A stretch of 64,000 bases of DNA, taken from positions 293,910 to 357,909 of the forward strand of contig NZ_FOIT01000001.1 of assembly GCF_900110815.1 (NCBI RefSeq). Reading direction: 5' to 3'. The notes under the pieces were generated by a model. It was given only the letters and a program-made list of their open reading frames with translations, searched no databases and was not told the origin of the DNA. A program made the translations under genes and the position numbers. Positions 44,546 through 54,930 of this stretch are shown in pieces. Source of the DNA: Aliicoccus persicus. GTDB taxonomy: Bacteria > Bacillota > Bacilli > Staphylococcales > Salinicoccaceae. How positions within the stretch are numbered: position 1 is the first letter of the stretch; each line of letters begins with the position of its first letter.

Positions 44546-45907
44546 CTAAAGTTTGAATTCAATAACGATAATCGTATATTTGCCCTCTTCACTTTCAGCA
44601 TGCACAGTTCCTTTATATGTATGAATTATTTTTTTAGCAATTGATAAACCAAGTCCATTCCCGCCTTCTTGCCTACTTCTTGACTTATCTACACGATAAA
44701 AACGGTCAAAAATAGAATCGATATCTTGCTTCGGAACACCCATACCATTATCTTTTATTTTTATGATTATTGAATCGTTTGTTCTTTCTGTAAATAATTC
44801 AATATGCTTTCTTAATTTATCATATTTGATTGCATTATCAATAAAAATAGTGAGCAGCTGATCGAAGTGATGACGATTGATATTGAAGTAAATATCAGAG
44901 TCGCTCAAATTAAGTTCAAATTTATAATCTGGATTGACATGTTTAAAAGCTAGTACACGGTTTGTAAGTTCTGTGTTTACTTCAATTTCTTCTAATTCCA
45001 AAAATGCTTCGCCATCATTTTTTGTGAGCTGTAACAACTCTTCAACCAGTTTGTTAATTCTTTTCAACTCATCAATTGAAATGCTTAAAGATTCATCCAG
45101 TACCTCAGGCTTATCCTTACCCCATCTAGAGATAAGATTTAAGTGCCCATGGATAATTTGCAATGGTGTTCTCAGTTCATGTGAAGCATCTTCAACAAAT
45201 TGTTTCTGTTGGTTAAAGGAGTCTTCAAGTGTGCTCATCATTGAATTGAATGCTTGAACCATATAATCGGTTTCCTGTGCGCCAGTATTTTCTACAAGGC
45301 GTTCGCTAAAACCATTTTGTTCAACATGCTTTAACTGTCTTGCAATGCTTTCAATTGGTCGTACCATTTGGATTGAGAAGAAATAACTGATAACCATAGT
45401 TAAGATGACAAATGCAAAGCCGATAACAATCGCGATATATGCCATCATGCTAATAACAGCTTTATATGGTTCTAATGGATGTATAACAGTTAAATAGCCA
45501 TCATAAAAAGGAGAAGTAATTGGTGCACGGCTTACCAAATAAGATTCTCCTTGATATTCCCAGTTTTCCACAGTTTGTCGATTCGTCGTTTTAAATTCAG
45601 GCACGACATCACCTGGAATACCGGTTGTTCTGGAATAGACTTCTTCCCCACTGCTAGAATACAGAATCATCTTTTGACGATCATATAAACTCGTATAAAT
45701 ATCTGAGTTTTTAATCGTGTTATATGGTTCCGTTGTAAATAACGTCTCTAGCTCATCCATTGCACGATCAACGGAGTTAAATTCTTGTTCTTGTAAATAT
45801 ATACTCGTGAAATATATCAAGAGTGAGGCGAACAATACATATGTAATTGAAATGATAAAAGTCGACAGGACTAACCATCTGTTTTTTAATGATTTGGTAT
45901 TGATCAT
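44546..45907 (-). CDS. arlS: ArlS-type sensor histidine kinase
   Basis: This membrane kinase of 453 residues has TM helices at about 13-35 and 155-180, with an extracytoplasmic sensor between them. A HAMP linker ([16 protein letters not shown]) leads to the HisKA domain with phospho-acceptor His243 in DASHELRTP, and to the ATPase domain ([26 protein letters not shown]). It overlaps arlR by four bases. In Staphylococcus ArlRS controls adhesion, autolysis and virulence regulators; here the assignment rests on sequence pattern and its odhA neighbour. Confidence 0.92.
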   Translation of the reverse strand: MINTKSLKNRWLVLSTFIISITYVLFASLLIYFTSIYLQEQEFNSVDRAMDELETLFTTEPYNTIKNSDIYTSLYDRQKMILYSSSGEEVYSRTTGIPGDVVPEFKTTNRQTVENWEYQGESYLVSRAPITSPFYDGYLTVIHPLEPYKAVISMMAYIAIVIGFAFVILTMVISYFFSIQMVRPIESIARQLKHVEQNGFSERLVENTGAQETDYMVQAFNSMMSTLEDSFNQQKQFVEDASHELRTPLQIIHGHLNLISRWGKDKPEVLDESLSISIDELKRINKLVEELLQLTKNDGEAFLELEEIEVNTELTNRVLAFKHVNPDYKFELNLSDSDIYFNINRHHFDQLLTIFIDNAIKYDKLRKHIELFTERTNDSIIIKIKDNGMGVPKQDIDSIFDRFYRVDKSRSRQEGGNGLGLSIAKKIIHTYKGTVHAESEEGKYTIIVIEFKL

Positions 45908-46578
45908 GAGCGAATCACATACCCGACGCCTCTCACAGTTTCAATTAATTTATCTTTACCAAAAGGTTTCAATTTATTTCTTAGATAACGAATGTAAACA
46001 TCAACGACATTCGTTTCTACTTCGTTTTCATAACCCCAGATGTGCTGTAAAATCGTTTCTCTCTGAAGCACAATATCAGAATTTTTAAGCAGTAAGTATA
46101 GTAATTCATGCTCAGTTTTCGTTAGATTAACCTGTTTATTGTCGATCGTTACGGTGTATGCCGATTCATCGACGACTATATCGTGTAAACTGACTGTTTC
46201 TTGTGTATCTTCAACTTGTGATGTACGTCTCAAGTTTACACGAATACGAGCCAGTAACTCTTCGATTTCGAACGGTTTAACGATGTAGTCATCCGCACCA
46301 TAGTCTAAACCAACCACTTTATCGAATGTTTCTCCTTTAGCGGTAATTATGATAATCGGTGTTTGCTTCGTCTTGCGGATACGACGACACACTTCTAGGC
46401 CATTTATTTTGGGTAACATTAAATCAAGTAGAATTAAATCGAAATCTTGAGCTAATGCAGTATCCAGTCCATCTTGACCATTATCTACAAGTGTAATTTC
46501 ATATCCTTCATACTTAAGCTCTAACTCTAAGAATCTAGCGAGGTTCATTTCATCTTCAACAATTAGAATTTGTTTCAT
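45904..46578 (-). CDS. arlR: ArlR-type response regulator (OmpR family)
   Basis: This 224-residue regulator has a receiver domain with the phosphorylation site Asp52 in LLDLMLP, acidic residues at 8-10 and Lys in [11 protein letters not shown]. It is followed by an OmpR-type winged helix ([27 protein letters not shown]). It is the first gene of the arlRS operon; the 137-base gap upstream should hold the promoter. Confidence 0.94.
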   Translation of the reverse strand: MKQILIVEDEMNLARFLELELKYEGYEITLVDNGQDGLDTALAQDFDLILLDLMLPKINGLEVCRRIRKTKQTPIIIITAKGETFDKVVGLDYGADDYIVKPFEIEELLARIRVNLRRTSQVEDTQETVSLHDIVVDESAYTVTIDNKQVNLTKTEHELLYLLLKNSDIVLQRETILQHIWGYENEVETNVVDVYIRYLRNKLKPFGKDKLIETVRGVGYVIRS

Positions 46579-46684
46579 TTAAATCGTCCCTTAGTCTTTT
46601 TATTATTATTATCATATCATCAATGCCATTAAGAAAAAATATAAATAAGAAAATAGCATTGTTTGATATGTGATTTACTATATA

Positions 46685-46710
46685 GAAAAAACTAGGACAT
46701 TGTCCTAGTT
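46685..46710 (-). terminator. Terminator of the acetyltransferase gene
   Basis: On the minus strand AACTAGGAC pairs with GTCCTAGTT over 3 bases, followed by TTTTTCTAT. Confidence 0.85.
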
Positions 46711-46715
46711 AACAG

Positions 46716-47336
46716 TTATACGACCGTTTCATCGGGCGTATCTTTCATATAGCTTTGCTGTTTAATCATTAAATTCGTTTTTACTTCTGGCCATTCCTCG
46801 TCAAGAATAGAATACACAACAATGTTTCTCGGGACACCGTGAAGACGACGCTCCTTACGGATGACGCCCTCTTTCGTAAATCCGAGTCTTTCTATTGCAC
46901 GATTACTGCGTTCGTTGCGTTCATCTGCTCTAATTTGCACACGCATCACTTTAAGCACTTCAAAGCAATATTCTAACAAGAGAAATTTGCTATCTGAATT
47001 AACGAATGTACGCTGTGCTTTCGTTCCAAACCACGTTGCACCAATTTCACAGCTTTGACGCTCATAATCGATATGTTGGATTCGGGTGCTGCCCATGACT
47101 TCGCCTGAAGATTTTAATATGACGATAAATGGTATACTTTTCAATTGGTTTCTAAGTTCAATTGCACTTTGAATCCATTCTTCCATAAGGGATTCTGTCG
47201 TCGCTTGAAAAAGCATGTATGACCAAATACTCTCATGGTTAATCTGATGTAATTCTTTCGCATGAGATAGTTGCATTGGAATGAGTTTCAATCGATCATT
47301 CTCTAATGTAATCGTCTCAAAAATGTTCACTACCAT
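46716..47336 (-). CDS. GNAT-family N-acetyltransferase (RimJ/RimL-like)
   Basis: This is a cytoplasmic acetyltransferase of about 206 residues. The RimL-type N-terminus (ITLENDRLKLIPMQLSHAKE), the acetyl-CoA loop region (GATWFGTKAQRTFVNSDSKF) and the late ADERNERSNRAIERLGFTKEG segment (split ERSNRAIERLGF) define the subfamily. Substrates are protein N-termini or small molecules; unknown here. ATG 47336 is preferred, with AAAGGG 10 bases upstream; a GTG at 47345 is an alternative. Staphylococcus carries a GNAT gene between murG and arlR too. Confidence 0.85.
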   Translation of the reverse strand: MVVNIFETITLENDRLKLIPMQLSHAKELHQINHESIWSYMLFQATTESLMEEWIQSAIELRNQLKSIPFIVILKSSGEVMGSTRIQHIDYERQSCEIGATWFGTKAQRTFVNSDSKFLLLEYCFEVLKVMRVQIRADERNERSNRAIERLGFTKEGVIRKERRLHGVPRNIVVYSILDEEWPEVKTNLMIKQQSYMKDTPDETVV

Positions 47337-47383
47337 TACCAACACACCCTTTCATTCAGTTAAATAATTTCTGTGTCAGTCAA

Positions 47384-48013
47384 TTACAATGAATATGGAC
47401 TCGCTTTTAATTCTTTATGCATAACGATACTTGTGAACGTAAGTACAGCTAGCCCAGCAATTATACCAGCAATGATATCCGTTGGATAATGTACGCCTAA
47501 ATAAACGCGAGATGATGATATCATTACGATGAATGCCGCACAAAGACTCATTATCAATGCTTTATAGTTGATATCAGTATGCTTAAATATCGTCATTAAA
47601 CTTCCAAAGAATATGGTTGAACCCATGGCATGACCACTTGGAAAACTAAAGCCTGAAATTTCAATAAGACGTAAAATCGATGGTCGTTCTCTGTCAAAAC
47701 TATTTTTAAGAACAGGAATGAGTATGCTAGATAGCGTCATCGCAATAACAAAAAATAATGTATGAAAGTTTAATCGATAAAGCATTAAAATTGCAATGAC
47801 AATTAATGATAGTAATACCATACTCAGTACTTCACCCACTTGAGTGAAGCCTAACATTAGTGCAGTAGTAATGAAGCTTTCTGTCGTATATATAAATTCG
47901 TAAACTTCATTGTCAATCCATCGACCGAGTCGAGATTCATGAAAAACTGCGATGACACCAAAAATTAGTGTAAACACAATAAACAATGATATTTTTTTTG
48001 ATTGTTTCATCAT
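47384..48013 (-). CDS. PAP2-family membrane phosphatase
   Basis: This 209-residue protein has six hydrophobic segments and the three phosphatase motifs: KNSFDRERP, PSGHAMGS and SRVYLGVHYPTD. This is the signature of the undecaprenyl-diphosphate / phosphatidylglycerophosphate phosphatase group. Its ATG shares one base with the murG stop (TAATG), so it is translated with murG. That pairing favours a role in recycling the lipid carrier of peptidoglycan synthesis (inferred). Confidence 0.88.
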   Translation of the reverse strand: MMKQSKKISLFIVFTLIFGVIAVFHESRLGRWIDNEVYEFIYTTESFITTALMLGFTQVGEVLSMVLLSLIVIAILMLYRLNFHTLFFVIAMTLSSILIPVLKNSFDRERPSILRLIEISGFSFPSGHAMGSTIFFGSLMTIFKHTDINYKALIMSLCAAFIVMISSSRVYLGVHYPTDIIAGIIAGLAVLTFTSIVMHKELKASPYSL

Positions 48014-49086
48014 TATCTCCTCGCTACTGTTAATCTGTTTACCAATTCTAGCGGTGTAAATCCACCTTTATATTGTTGCATTTTACCGACCATTTCGACC
48101 CGATGATGGTCAATATACTGTATCGCTTGTTGCAAAGTATCAATATTTAGTTCATCTTCATTGATTACTGTCGCCACGCGTTGCTGTTCAAAATATCGTG
48201 CATTTTCAATTTGATCACCACGACTTTGACTAGCTGGTAGTGGTATCAGTATCATCGGTTTCTTGCTGAGCAAATATTCAAATATAGCATTGGCACCACT
48301 TCGCCCGACGACGATATCCGCAATGGATAATAACGCTGCAAGTTCAGACGTAACAAATTCATATTGTCTGTAATCATTGTGATCAATCGAAGGGTCTAAA
48401 TTCCCTTTTCCACACAGGTGGATGATCTGATGTGTTTTAGTCAAAATATCTATATTACTTCTAATTAATTCATTGATAACCCGCGCACCTTGAGAACCTC
48501 CCATTACGAGCATCACAGGTTTCTCATGATTAAACCCTGTTAGCTGATAGCCACTTTCACTTTTATCGACACGTAAATCTTGACGTATGACAGGGCCTAA
48601 AAAATGCGTTTTATTTTCAGGTAAAAACTGTGTTGTAATTCTAAACGTCACATATATTTCTGTTGCAAATTTTGCTGCAATCTTATTTGCTAGTCCAGGC
48701 GTTAAATCCGATTCATGGATGTACACTGGTATATTTAATAACCGTGCTGCGATGACAACAGGTACGCTGACAAATCCACCTTTAGAAAAAACAAAGCGTG
48801 GCTTTATTTTTCTCAAATGTAGGAATGAATCAATAACCCCTTTGCCAACACGGAAAATATCGAGAACATTTTCAAGCGACAAATAACGTCTAAGCTTACC
48901 GCTTGAGATTTGTTTATACGCTATATTTAGTTCACTTATCATTTCTTTTTCAAGACCATTTTTTGAGCCAATATAGACTGGTGTGTAGCCTTTATTTATA
49001 AATTCTGGTATCAGTAGCTTGTTCAGCATGACGTGACCGACTGTGCCGCCACCAGTTAACACAACTGTTTTCGATTGATTATCCAT
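48013..49086 (-). CDS. murG: UDP-GlcNAc:lipid I N-acetylglucosaminyltransferase MurG
   Basis: MurG makes lipid II at the inner membrane face. The N-terminal glycine motif TGGGTVGHVMLNKLLIP, the HESDLTPGLANKIAAKFA segment (HESDLTPG) and the C-terminal MVMGGSQGARVIN-type loop (VMGGSQGARVIN) with GRSGANAIFEYL are typical. The short C-terminus resembles staphylococcal MurG. ATG 49086 is chosen (GGAGGG 5 bases upstream; MDNQSKTVVLTGGG). The 357-residue length is normal. Confidence 0.95.
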   Translation of the reverse strand: MDNQSKTVVLTGGGTVGHVMLNKLLIPEFINKGYTPVYIGSKNGLEKEMISELNIAYKQISSGKLRRYLSLENVLDIFRVGKGVIDSFLHLRKIKPRFVFSKGGFVSVPVVIAARLLNIPVYIHESDLTPGLANKIAAKFATEIYVTFRITTQFLPENKTHFLGPVIRQDLRVDKSESGYQLTGFNHEKPVMLVMGGSQGARVINELIRSNIDILTKTHQIIHLCGKGNLDPSIDHNDYRQYEFVTSELAALLSIADIVVGRSGANAIFEYLLSKKPMILIPLPASQSRGDQIENARYFEQQRVATVINEDELNIDTLQQAIQYIDHHRVEMVGKMQQYKGGFTPLELVNRLTVARR

Positions 49087-49143
49087 AGTACCCTCCAAAA
49101 ACATACTTACTTCAATAACTTTATACTAATTATTAATTTTTAA

Positions 49144-49190
49144 CAATAAAAAAACACACAGACAAATGATTAAAAGCATGTCTGTGTGTT
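49144..49190 (-). terminator. Terminator of the S41 protease gene
   Basis: On the minus strand AACACACAGACA pairs perfectly with TGTCTGTGTGTT over 14 bases and runs into TTTTTTATTG. Confidence 0.9.
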
Positions 49191-49196
49191 ACACAA

Positions 49197-50729
49197 TTAT
49201 TCTACATCTTCTGAATTTTCCATCTCTTCATGTAAATCTATCATCTCAATATACTGTGCATTTTCATCAGCAATTGCTTCAATTTCTTCAGCAGTATATT
49301 CTCCATTAATGTAATCGATTAAATAATCTAACTGTGCATCATGATCCAAAATGAATGCACGTAATTCAGAAACGAGTGTATCAGTTGTTTCACCCGTCAC
49401 AACACCAGTAACTTCTAAGTCATTGTCTTCTTGGAAAGCTTCCACTTGCTCAGTTAAGTTACTATCGAATGTCTCATTGATTTCGTCAATTTCATATCCC
49501 AGTGCGTCAAGTGCCACTTTTAGTGAAATAATTGTTTCATTCTCTTGGCCTTCAGCAAACAAGTCATCTGGATTTAAAATAGTCACACGATAAAAATCAG
49601 GATTGATTAATTCAACATCAGGCTCAATACCTTCATCATGCACCCAAGTTCCGTTCGGTGTTAACCATTTTGAATGTGTGAATTTCAGCAATGATTGATT
49701 GCTAAATTGTTCAGTCGTTTGCACGGTTCCTTTACCAAATGATTTTACACCAACAACTTCAACATCTATCAAGTCTTGTAATGCACCGGTAACAACTTCT
49801 GATGCACTTGCTGAACCTTCGTTAATCATAATATAAATATTTTCAAATGAATCTGTACTATCATTTTTGTTAAATGTTGTCGTCAACGATACTTGTTGTC
49901 CATTACCTTCTTCAAGAATGAGAACTTCCGTATTTCGGTCCACAAACTGATTGATCATATTCACTGCTTCATTTAACAATCCGCCTGGATTGTATCTAAA
50001 ATCAAGTACGAGATTTGTGTTGCCATTTTCAGCAGCTTCATCTAATGCATCTGCGAACTCATCAGTCGTACCTTCTTGGAATCGGTTGATACTCACATGT
50101 GCAATATCATCATATGCTTCATATGTCACACTTTCCACATGAATCGTATCACGCGTAATCGTAATATCAGTCGGTGCATTGTTACCACGGATGACCGTTA
50201 ACGTAACATCTGTACCTTTTTCACCACGAATTAACTGCACAGCTTCGTTTGCTGTCCAACCTTCAATTGATTCGCCATCAACTGCTGTAATCATATCACC
50301 AGGTTCTATACCAGCAGCTTCTGCGGGAGAACCTCTCATCGGAGATACGACAACAATGTAACTCCCTTCTTGACGCACCTCTGCACCGATTCCTTCGAAG
50401 TCGCCAGTTACGGATTCATAAAATTCTTCCGTCTCTGAAGCATCCATATACTCTGTATACGGATCATCGAGTCCTTCGATGAGTCCTCTGATTGCAGATT
50501 CAACCAAAGCATCCTGGTCTATATCTTCATAGTACTCTTCTGATAATGTGTCGTAGATTTGGAAAAACTGTTCAAACTCTTCATAATCGCTCGTATTTGA
50601 ATCTGATTGAGCATATAAAGTTAACGTCGTAAGCGCAGCAGTGATAATAATTACCGATAACACGATGAGCGGTAAAAATAGGAATTTTTTGCGCCTTTCT
50701 GATTTTCTGTTACGGATTTGCTCTATCAT
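49197..50729 (-). CDS. S41 C-terminal processing protease (CtpA/CtpB type)
   Basis: This 510-residue membrane-anchored serine protease has one N-terminal helix (about 20-42), a PDZ domain (SPAEAAGIEPGDMITAVDG) and the S41 catalytic core, with Ser in NEGSASASE and Lys in SFGKGTVQ. A C-terminal peptidoglycan-binding domain (VEAFQEDNDLEVTGVV) ends it. It trims or degrades exported proteins near the wall. ATG 50729 (AGGTGAAG upstream) is preferred over the TTG at 50747. It is separated from murG by a strong terminator. Confidence 0.93.
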   Translation of the reverse strand: MIEQIRNRKSERRKKFLFLPLIVLSVIIITAALTTLTLYAQSDSNTSDYEEFEQFFQIYDTLSEEYYEDIDQDALVESAIRGLIEGLDDPYTEYMDASETEEFYESVTGDFEGIGAEVRQEGSYIVVVSPMRGSPAEAAGIEPGDMITAVDGESIEGWTANEAVQLIRGEKGTDVTLTVIRGNNAPTDITITRDTIHVESVTYEAYDDIAHVSINRFQEGTTDEFADALDEAAENGNTNLVLDFRYNPGGLLNEAVNMINQFVDRNTEVLILEEGNGQQVSLTTTFNKNDSTDSFENIYIMINEGSASASEVVTGALQDLIDVEVVGVKSFGKGTVQTTEQFSNQSLLKFTHSKWLTPNGTWVHDEGIEPDVELINPDFYRVTILNPDDLFAEGQENETIISLKVALDALGYEIDEINETFDSNLTEQVEAFQEDNDLEVTGVVTGETTDTLVSELRAFILDHDAQLDYLIDYINGEYTAEEIEAIADENAQYIEMIDLHEEMENSEDVE

Positions 50730-50798
50730 TTCTTCACCTAATTTCAAGTTTATATAGTTAGCGTATCAAGATTTTAGAAATTTTTCCAACACAGATGT

Positions 50799-51515
50799 TT
50801 ACTCACCTACAAAAGGGAGCACTGCATCCAATGCAATTTCCATCATTTCATTGAATGTTGTCTGTCTTTCTTCACTCGAAGTTGCTTCACCCGTTAAGAT
50901 ATGGTCGCTCACTGTAAGTATTGTTAACGCACGTGCATCATATTTTTTAGCAATTGTAAATAATGCAGAACTTTCCATTTCAACAGCAAGTACACCATAA
51001 TCAGCAAGTTGTGCATTGTTCTCTTTCGCATCATAAAAAGAATCCGCTGTAAAGATATTACCAACTCTCACATCAATACCGCGTCTTTTCGCTTCGTTAT
51101 AACTTGATAGTAGCAAATCAAAGTCTGAAGTCGGTGCATAGTCAATTTCGCTGCCAAACAACTTACGATTTTGACTTGAATCCGTTGAAGCACTTTGTGC
51201 AATAATTACATCTCTTACTTTTACATCTTTTTGAATTGCACCACATGTACCCACACGCACGATATTCTTAACGCCATATTCATTCATCAACTCATTGATA
51301 TATATAGAAATAGATGGCACACCCATACCGCTGCCCATAACAGAAATACGCTTTCCTTTATAAGTTCCTGTGAAGCCAAACATGTTTCGTACATCATTAA
51401 ATTGTGTAACATCTTCTAAAAAGTTTTCAGCAATAAATTTTGCTCTAAGCGGATCTCCTGGTAACAATACCGTATCTGCGATATCTCCCGCTTTTGCATT
51501 AATATGAACACTCAT
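50799..51515 (-). CDS. deoD: Purine nucleoside phosphorylase, DeoD type
   Basis: This enzyme splits purine (deoxy)nucleosides to base and sugar-1-phosphate. [17 protein letters not shown] at the start, [26 protein letters not shown] and VEMESSALF are the hexameric PNP signatures; SDHILTGE holds the active aspartate. The 238-residue length is normal. AAGGAGCGG precedes the ATG. It is the downstream gene of a minus-strand run beginning at msrA. Confidence 0.95.
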   Translation of the reverse strand: MSVHINAKAGDIADTVLLPGDPLRAKFIAENFLEDVTQFNDVRNMFGFTGTYKGKRISVMGSGMGVPSISIYINELMNEYGVKNIVRVGTCGAIQKDVKVRDVIIAQSASTDSSQNRKLFGSEIDYAPTSDFDLLLSSYNEAKRRGIDVRVGNIFTADSFYDAKENNAQLADYGVLAVEMESSALFTIAKKYDARALTILTVSDHILTGEATSSEERQTTFNEMMEIALDAVLPFVGE

Positions 51516-51534
51516 CCAACCGCTCCTTATTATT

Positions 51535-51756
51535 TTAATGAATTAACCAATTTTTATAAGACTCAAAAGCATCATCGAATATTTCTAACGAAAGACCATC
51601 ATATGGGTTTTTCTCTAAATAATCACTGATTTCATTATAATCTTTTGAATACTTAGGAAATAATGAATCTGCAATAATTTCTTCAGCAAACTTACCGATA
51701 TCAGATTTTTCATTTACTCGATTTTTCATAAACTGATAAAAAGAATATTCTTTCAT
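51535..51756 (-). CDS. YozE/UPF0346-family protein
   Basis: This 73-residue acidic helical protein starts [13 protein letters not shown] and ends [10 protein letters not shown], the pattern of the YozE SAM-like fold family; the function is unknown. ATG 51756 follows TGGAG by 9 bases. It comes 13 bases after msrB and just before deoD on the same strand. Confidence 0.85.
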   Translation of the reverse strand: MKEYSFYQFMKNRVNEKSDIGKFAEEIIADSLFPKYSKDYNEISDYLEKNPYDGLSLEIFDDAFESYKNWLIH

Positions 51757-51769
51757 AAAATTCTCCAAA

Positions 51770-52201
51770 CTAGGCTTTAGCCTCAAATATCTTTAACATA
51801 TCACCATATCCATGCGCTTCCATCTCATCTTTCGGTACAAATTGAATTGCAGCTGAATTGATACAATAGCGCAATCCACCGAGTTCAGTTGGACCATCAT
51901 TGAACACATGACCTAAGTGACTATCTGAACTATCACTCCGTACTTCCGTTCTTCTCATTCCGAAGCTATCATCAAAATGTTCAGATACGTAATCATCGAT
52001 TGTTTTAGAGAAACTCGGCCAACCACAGTCACTATCAAATTTGTCCAGAGACGTAAACAACGGTTTTCCACTTAATTTATCGACATATATTCCATCTTCA
52101 AAATGGTTGAAGTATTCATTTTGAAATGGTGCTTCTGTGCCGTTTTCTTTCATCACTTGACGCTCCAATGGCGTCAGTTCATCCAATGATTTTTTGACCA
52201 T
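51770..52201 (-). CDS. msrB: Peptide-methionine (R)-S-oxide reductase MsrB
   Basis: MsrB repairs the R-form of methionine sulfoxide in proteins. The catalytic cysteine is Cys113 in LRYCINSA, with a second, probably resolving, Cys59 in DCGWPSF. The zinc-binding CxxC pairs found in some MsrBs are absent, as in Staphylococcus. The 143-residue length is normal. It shares one base with the msrA stop (TAATG), so the two are translationally coupled. Confidence 0.95.
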   Translation of the reverse strand: MVKKSLDELTPLERQVMKENGTEAPFQNEYFNHFEDGIYVDKLSGKPLFTSLDKFDSDCGWPSFSKTIDDYVSEHFDDSFGMRRTEVRSDSSDSHLGHVFNDGPTELGGLRYCINSAAIQFVPKDEMEAHGYGDMLKIFEAKA

Positions 52202-52722
52202 TATTTTTCACCCCACACGTTCTCTATAAAACCTTTACGGCCTGACCCTTTAAAATAGGCATTGTAATGTCCACTATTTTTCTTATAGAAGTCTTGGTGG
52301 TAATCTTCCGCCATGTAAAAATTCTTAAATGGAAGTACTGGCGTATTAATCGGACCATTAAATATATTTTGACTGTCTAAATCTTTTATTACAGATTCAG
52401 CCACTTCTTTTTGCTCATCATCATGATAAAAAATCGCTGGCATGTAATGTGATCCACGATCACCAAATTGACCTTCAATATCCGTTGGATCAAACGTCTT
52501 AAAAAATACTCTCAAAACTTCTTCATAACTCATAACGTTTGGATCAAACTCAATTCTCACAGCTTCAACATGCCCTGTTGTTCCTGTTGATACTTCTTCA
52601 TATGTTGGATTTTCCTTTTCACCGTTCGAATAACCACTTGTGACAGATTTAATACCTAGCCACTCGTCAAACGGTTTCACTAAACACCAGAAACATCCAC
52701 CCGCTAATGTCGCTTGCTCCAT
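52201..52722 (-). CDS. msrA: Peptide-methionine (S)-S-oxide reductase MsrA
   Basis: MsrA reduces the S-form of methionine sulfoxide. The catalytic Cys10 lies in GGCFWC, followed by [15 protein letters not shown] and TGHVEAV. The 173-residue length is normal. It lies 10 bases after the YpmS gene and is coupled to msrB, a standard oxidative-repair pair. Confidence 0.96.
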   Translation of the reverse strand: MEQATLAGGCFWCLVKPFDEWLGIKSVTSGYSNGEKENPTYEEVSTGTTGHVEAVRIEFDPNVMSYEEVLRVFFKTFDPTDIEGQFGDRGSHYMPAIFYHDDEQKEVAESVIKDLDSQNIFNGPINTPVLPFKNFYMAEDYHQDFYKKNSGHYNAYFKGSGRKGFIENVWGEK

Positions 52723-52732
52723 ATCTTCACCT

Positions 52733-53278
52733 CTAATAGTAATTCATGTTAAAGTACCATGCGTTATTTTCATAATCGATATTGACTAGATTTAAATCGT
52801 TTACAACAAGATTGTTTGTAATTAAATCCGTATCAAATATTAATGCGTATTGTTCTCTACTGAATTGTATTCCCTCAGGTAATGAACTATTTTCAATGAT
52901 CATAGTGTATAACATATCTTGAGACAGTGGGAAACCAGCAATATCTATGTTTTGAACACGAAATGTGACGTATTCACCATAAGTCAATGGTTCAAGATTG
53001 AATGTCGTCACTACTTCATTTCCATAGATCGTGTTCACACTTCTTACTTCGATATCTTCATTTGTCACAGTAATTGATAAGTTATCATCCACAATTGCTT
53101 CATCCAATATATTTTGAATCGTCGAATTATCTAAAATGAATTCGATACCTGTCGGTGCAAATGTTTGCTCCCTTGCTTCTGGAACTTCATAGTTACCGGA
53201 GAGTAAATAGTAAATGTATCCGACAACAGCGACGTTGATTACCAATAAAATGACAAACAAATATTTCCATATATTCAT
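52733..53278 (-). CDS. ypmS: YpmS-family (DUF2140) membrane-anchored protein
   Basis: This protein of about 181 residues has one N-terminal membrane helix (residues 4-24) and an extracytoplasmic beta-rich domain. It matches the YpmS/DUF2140 family by pattern and by its place directly after dfrA. The function is unknown. ATG 53278 (GGAAGTG upstream, at the dfrA stop) is preferred over the GTG at 53287 that overlaps dfrA. Confidence 0.8.
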   Translation of the reverse strand: MNIWKYLFVILLVINVAVVGYIYYLLSGNYEVPEAREQTFAPTGIEFILDNSTIQNILDEAIVDDNLSITVTNEDIEVRSVNTIYGNEVVTTFNLEPLTYGEYVTFRVQNIDIAGFPLSQDMLYTMIIENSSLPEGIQFSREQYALIFDTDLITNNLVVNDLNLVNIDYENNAWYFNMNYY

Positions 53279-53283
53279 GCCAA

Positions 53284-53757
53284 TCACTTCCGTTTTAAGT
53301 GTAAGTATTCATGAGGATAGATGTTTTTCTGATCTACCTCGCCCTTTTCTCGTGATATAACAGTCCATTCTTCCAAGTCGTATTCTGGAAAAAAGGTGTC
53401 TCCTGCAAATACCTCTTCAATCGACGTGATAAACATCTCATCCACGATATCACGTGTTTCTCTGTAAATATTTGCCCCACCGAAAATAAACACTTTCCCT
53501 GGAAGATTTTTAATATCTTCAACAGAGTGAATAACTGTCGCATCTGAATACTCAAGATCTGTATTTCTAGATAAGACAACATTCGTGCGATTCGGAAGTG
53601 CTCGACCGAGAGAGTCGTATGTCTTTCGTCCCATAACAATTGTCTGTCCGGTCGTTAATGCTTTTACATGTTTCAAGTCGTTCGGTAAATGCCATGGCAT
53701 TTTATTTTTAAAACCGATAACATTTTGTTTCGCGTGTGCAACGATAAGTGATACCAT
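53284..53757 (-). CDS. dfrA: Dihydrofolate reductase
   Basis: This enzyme reduces dihydrofolate to tetrahydrofolate with NADPH and is the trimethoprim target. GFKNKMPWHLPNDLKH holds the Met20 loop and the active-site acid position, MGRKTYDSLGRALPNR the cofactor loop. KVFIFGGANIY keeps Phe at the position where Tyr gives trimethoprim resistance in Staphylococcus aureus. The 157-residue length is normal. It lies 12 bases after thyA, the usual pairing. Confidence 0.95.
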   Translation of the reverse strand: MVSLIVAHAKQNVIGFKNKMPWHLPNDLKHVKALTTGQTIVMGRKTYDSLGRALPNRTNVVLSRNTDLEYSDATVIHSVEDIKNLPGKVFIFGGANIYRETRDIVDEMFITSIEEVFAGDTFFPEYDLEEWTVISREKGEVDQKNIYPHEYLHLKRK

Positions 53758-53769
53758 GTTACGTTCCTC

Positions 53770-54723
53770 CTAGACAGCGATTGGTGCAGAAATATAGCCG
53801 TGACTTTCATAATCAACCACTTCAAAATCTTCGTATTCTAAATCAAACATTGATTTATCTGAATTGATTTTAATCGTTGGTGGTTTAAAGCTCGTTCTTG
53901 ATAACTGTGTTTCAACCGCATCGGCGTGGTTATTATAAATGTGCGCGTCTCCAATCGTATGCACATAATCGCCCACTTCTAGGCCACATTCTCTCGCAAC
54001 GAGTATTAATAATAGACTATAACTTGCGATATTAAATGGTACACCTAAAAATATATCTGCGCTGCGCTGGTAGAGCTGTAAGCTGAGCTTATTATCACTG
54101 ACATAGAACTGGAATAATGAATGACATGGCGGCAATGCCATTGTTTCAATTTCAGATGGGTTCCAAGCACTTACGATGTGTCGTCTTGAATAAGGATTCG
54201 TTTTAATCGCTTCGACAACGTTTTTCAATTGGTCTACGATTTTTCCATCCGGACCTTCCCAATGGCGCCATTGCTTACCATAAACATTACCGAGCGTTCC
54301 AAATTTCTCTGCAAACACTTCATCGTTTAAAATATTTTGTTTAAACTGATCCATCTCACGTTTGTAATCTTCGTTAAATGATTCATCTATAAGAGCGCGA
54401 CGACCAAAGTCTGTCATATCCGGACCATGATATTCGTCACTTTCCACATAGCGCTTAAATGCCCACTCATTCCAAATATTATTATTATACTCAAGTAAAT
54501 ATTTGATGTTTGTGTCGCCTCGCATAAACCAAATTAGTTCTGTCGCAACGAGTTTGAAAAAGACTTTTTTCGTTGTCAGCAGTGGAAACCCCTCAGATAA
54601 ATCAAAGCGCATCTGATGACCAAATAGTGACGTCGTTCCAGTTCCTGTACGGTCTGATTTCTTAGAACCAGTGTCTCTAACACGTTCAAGTAACTCGTGA
54701 TATACCTTATCGAAGTTATTCAT
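53770..54723 (-). CDS. thyA: Thymidylate synthase
   Basis: ThyA methylates dUMP to dTMP using methylene-tetrahydrofolate and yields the dihydrofolate that DfrA recycles. The nucleophile Cys200 is in [10 protein letters not shown]. Phosphate-binding arginines lie in [12 protein letters not shown] and [12 protein letters not shown], and [15 protein letters not shown] follows. The 317-residue length, with the insert typical of Staphylococcus/Lactobacillus ThyA, is normal. It heads the thyA-dfrA-ypmS unit. Confidence 0.96.
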   Translation of the reverse strand: MNNFDKVYHELLERVRDTGSKKSDRTGTGTTSLFGHQMRFDLSEGFPLLTTKKVFFKLVATELIWFMRGDTNIKYLLEYNNNIWNEWAFKRYVESDEYHGPDMTDFGRRALIDESFNEDYKREMDQFKQNILNDEVFAEKFGTLGNVYGKQWRHWEGPDGKIVDQLKNVVEAIKTNPYSRRHIVSAWNPSEIETMALPPCHSLFQFYVSDNKLSLQLYQRSADIFLGVPFNIASYSLLLILVARECGLEVGDYVHTIGDAHIYNNHADAVETQLSRTSFKPPTIKINSDKSMFDLEYEDFEVVDYESHGYISAPIAV

Positions 54724-54758
54724 AGTAATGGCCCCTTTTCTTTCTATTATTAATGAAT

Positions 54759-54764
54759 TATAAT
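54759..54764 (+). promoter_or_regulatory. Possible -10 element of the micro-ORF transcript
   Basis: TATAAT lies 34 bases before the 23-codon frame. The -35 region (TTTTCT) is poor, so this is weak evidence of a promoter. Confidence 0.3.
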
Positions 54765-54797
54765 AGTATTAATTACTTGAGTCTAGGAGATGTTGTT

Positions 54798-54869
54798 ATG
54801 GAAATCATGTTTACTGTTGGTTTAACATTTCTTGTCGGTTACTTTATCTTTTTATGCATTTTCGACTAG
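54798..54869 (+). CDS. Possible 23-residue single-helix micro-protein
   Basis: ATG 54798 is preceded by TAGGAG (9 bases) and opens a 23-codon frame encoding a hydrophobic helix (FTVGLTFLVGYFIFLCIF) ending in Asp. A TATAAT lies upstream and a strong plus-strand terminator 34 bases downstream. The only plus-strand feature between thyA and the bacilliredoxin is therefore this frame or a small RNA covering it. I recognise no family. Confidence 0.4.
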   Translation: MEIMFTVGLTFLVGYFIFLCIFD

Positions 54870-54902
54870 AAAATTGAATCGTACGTTTAACCGATAATAT
54901 TT

Positions 54903-54930
54903 AAGGAAAGGCCGCGGCCTTTCCTTTTTT
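54903..54930 (+). terminator. Terminator oriented on the plus strand after thyA upstream gap
   Basis: AAGGAAAGGCC pairs perfectly with GGCCTTTCCTT and is followed by TTTTT. The T-run is only on the plus strand, yet no known plus-strand gene precedes it except the 23-codon frame. Confidence 0.85.
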
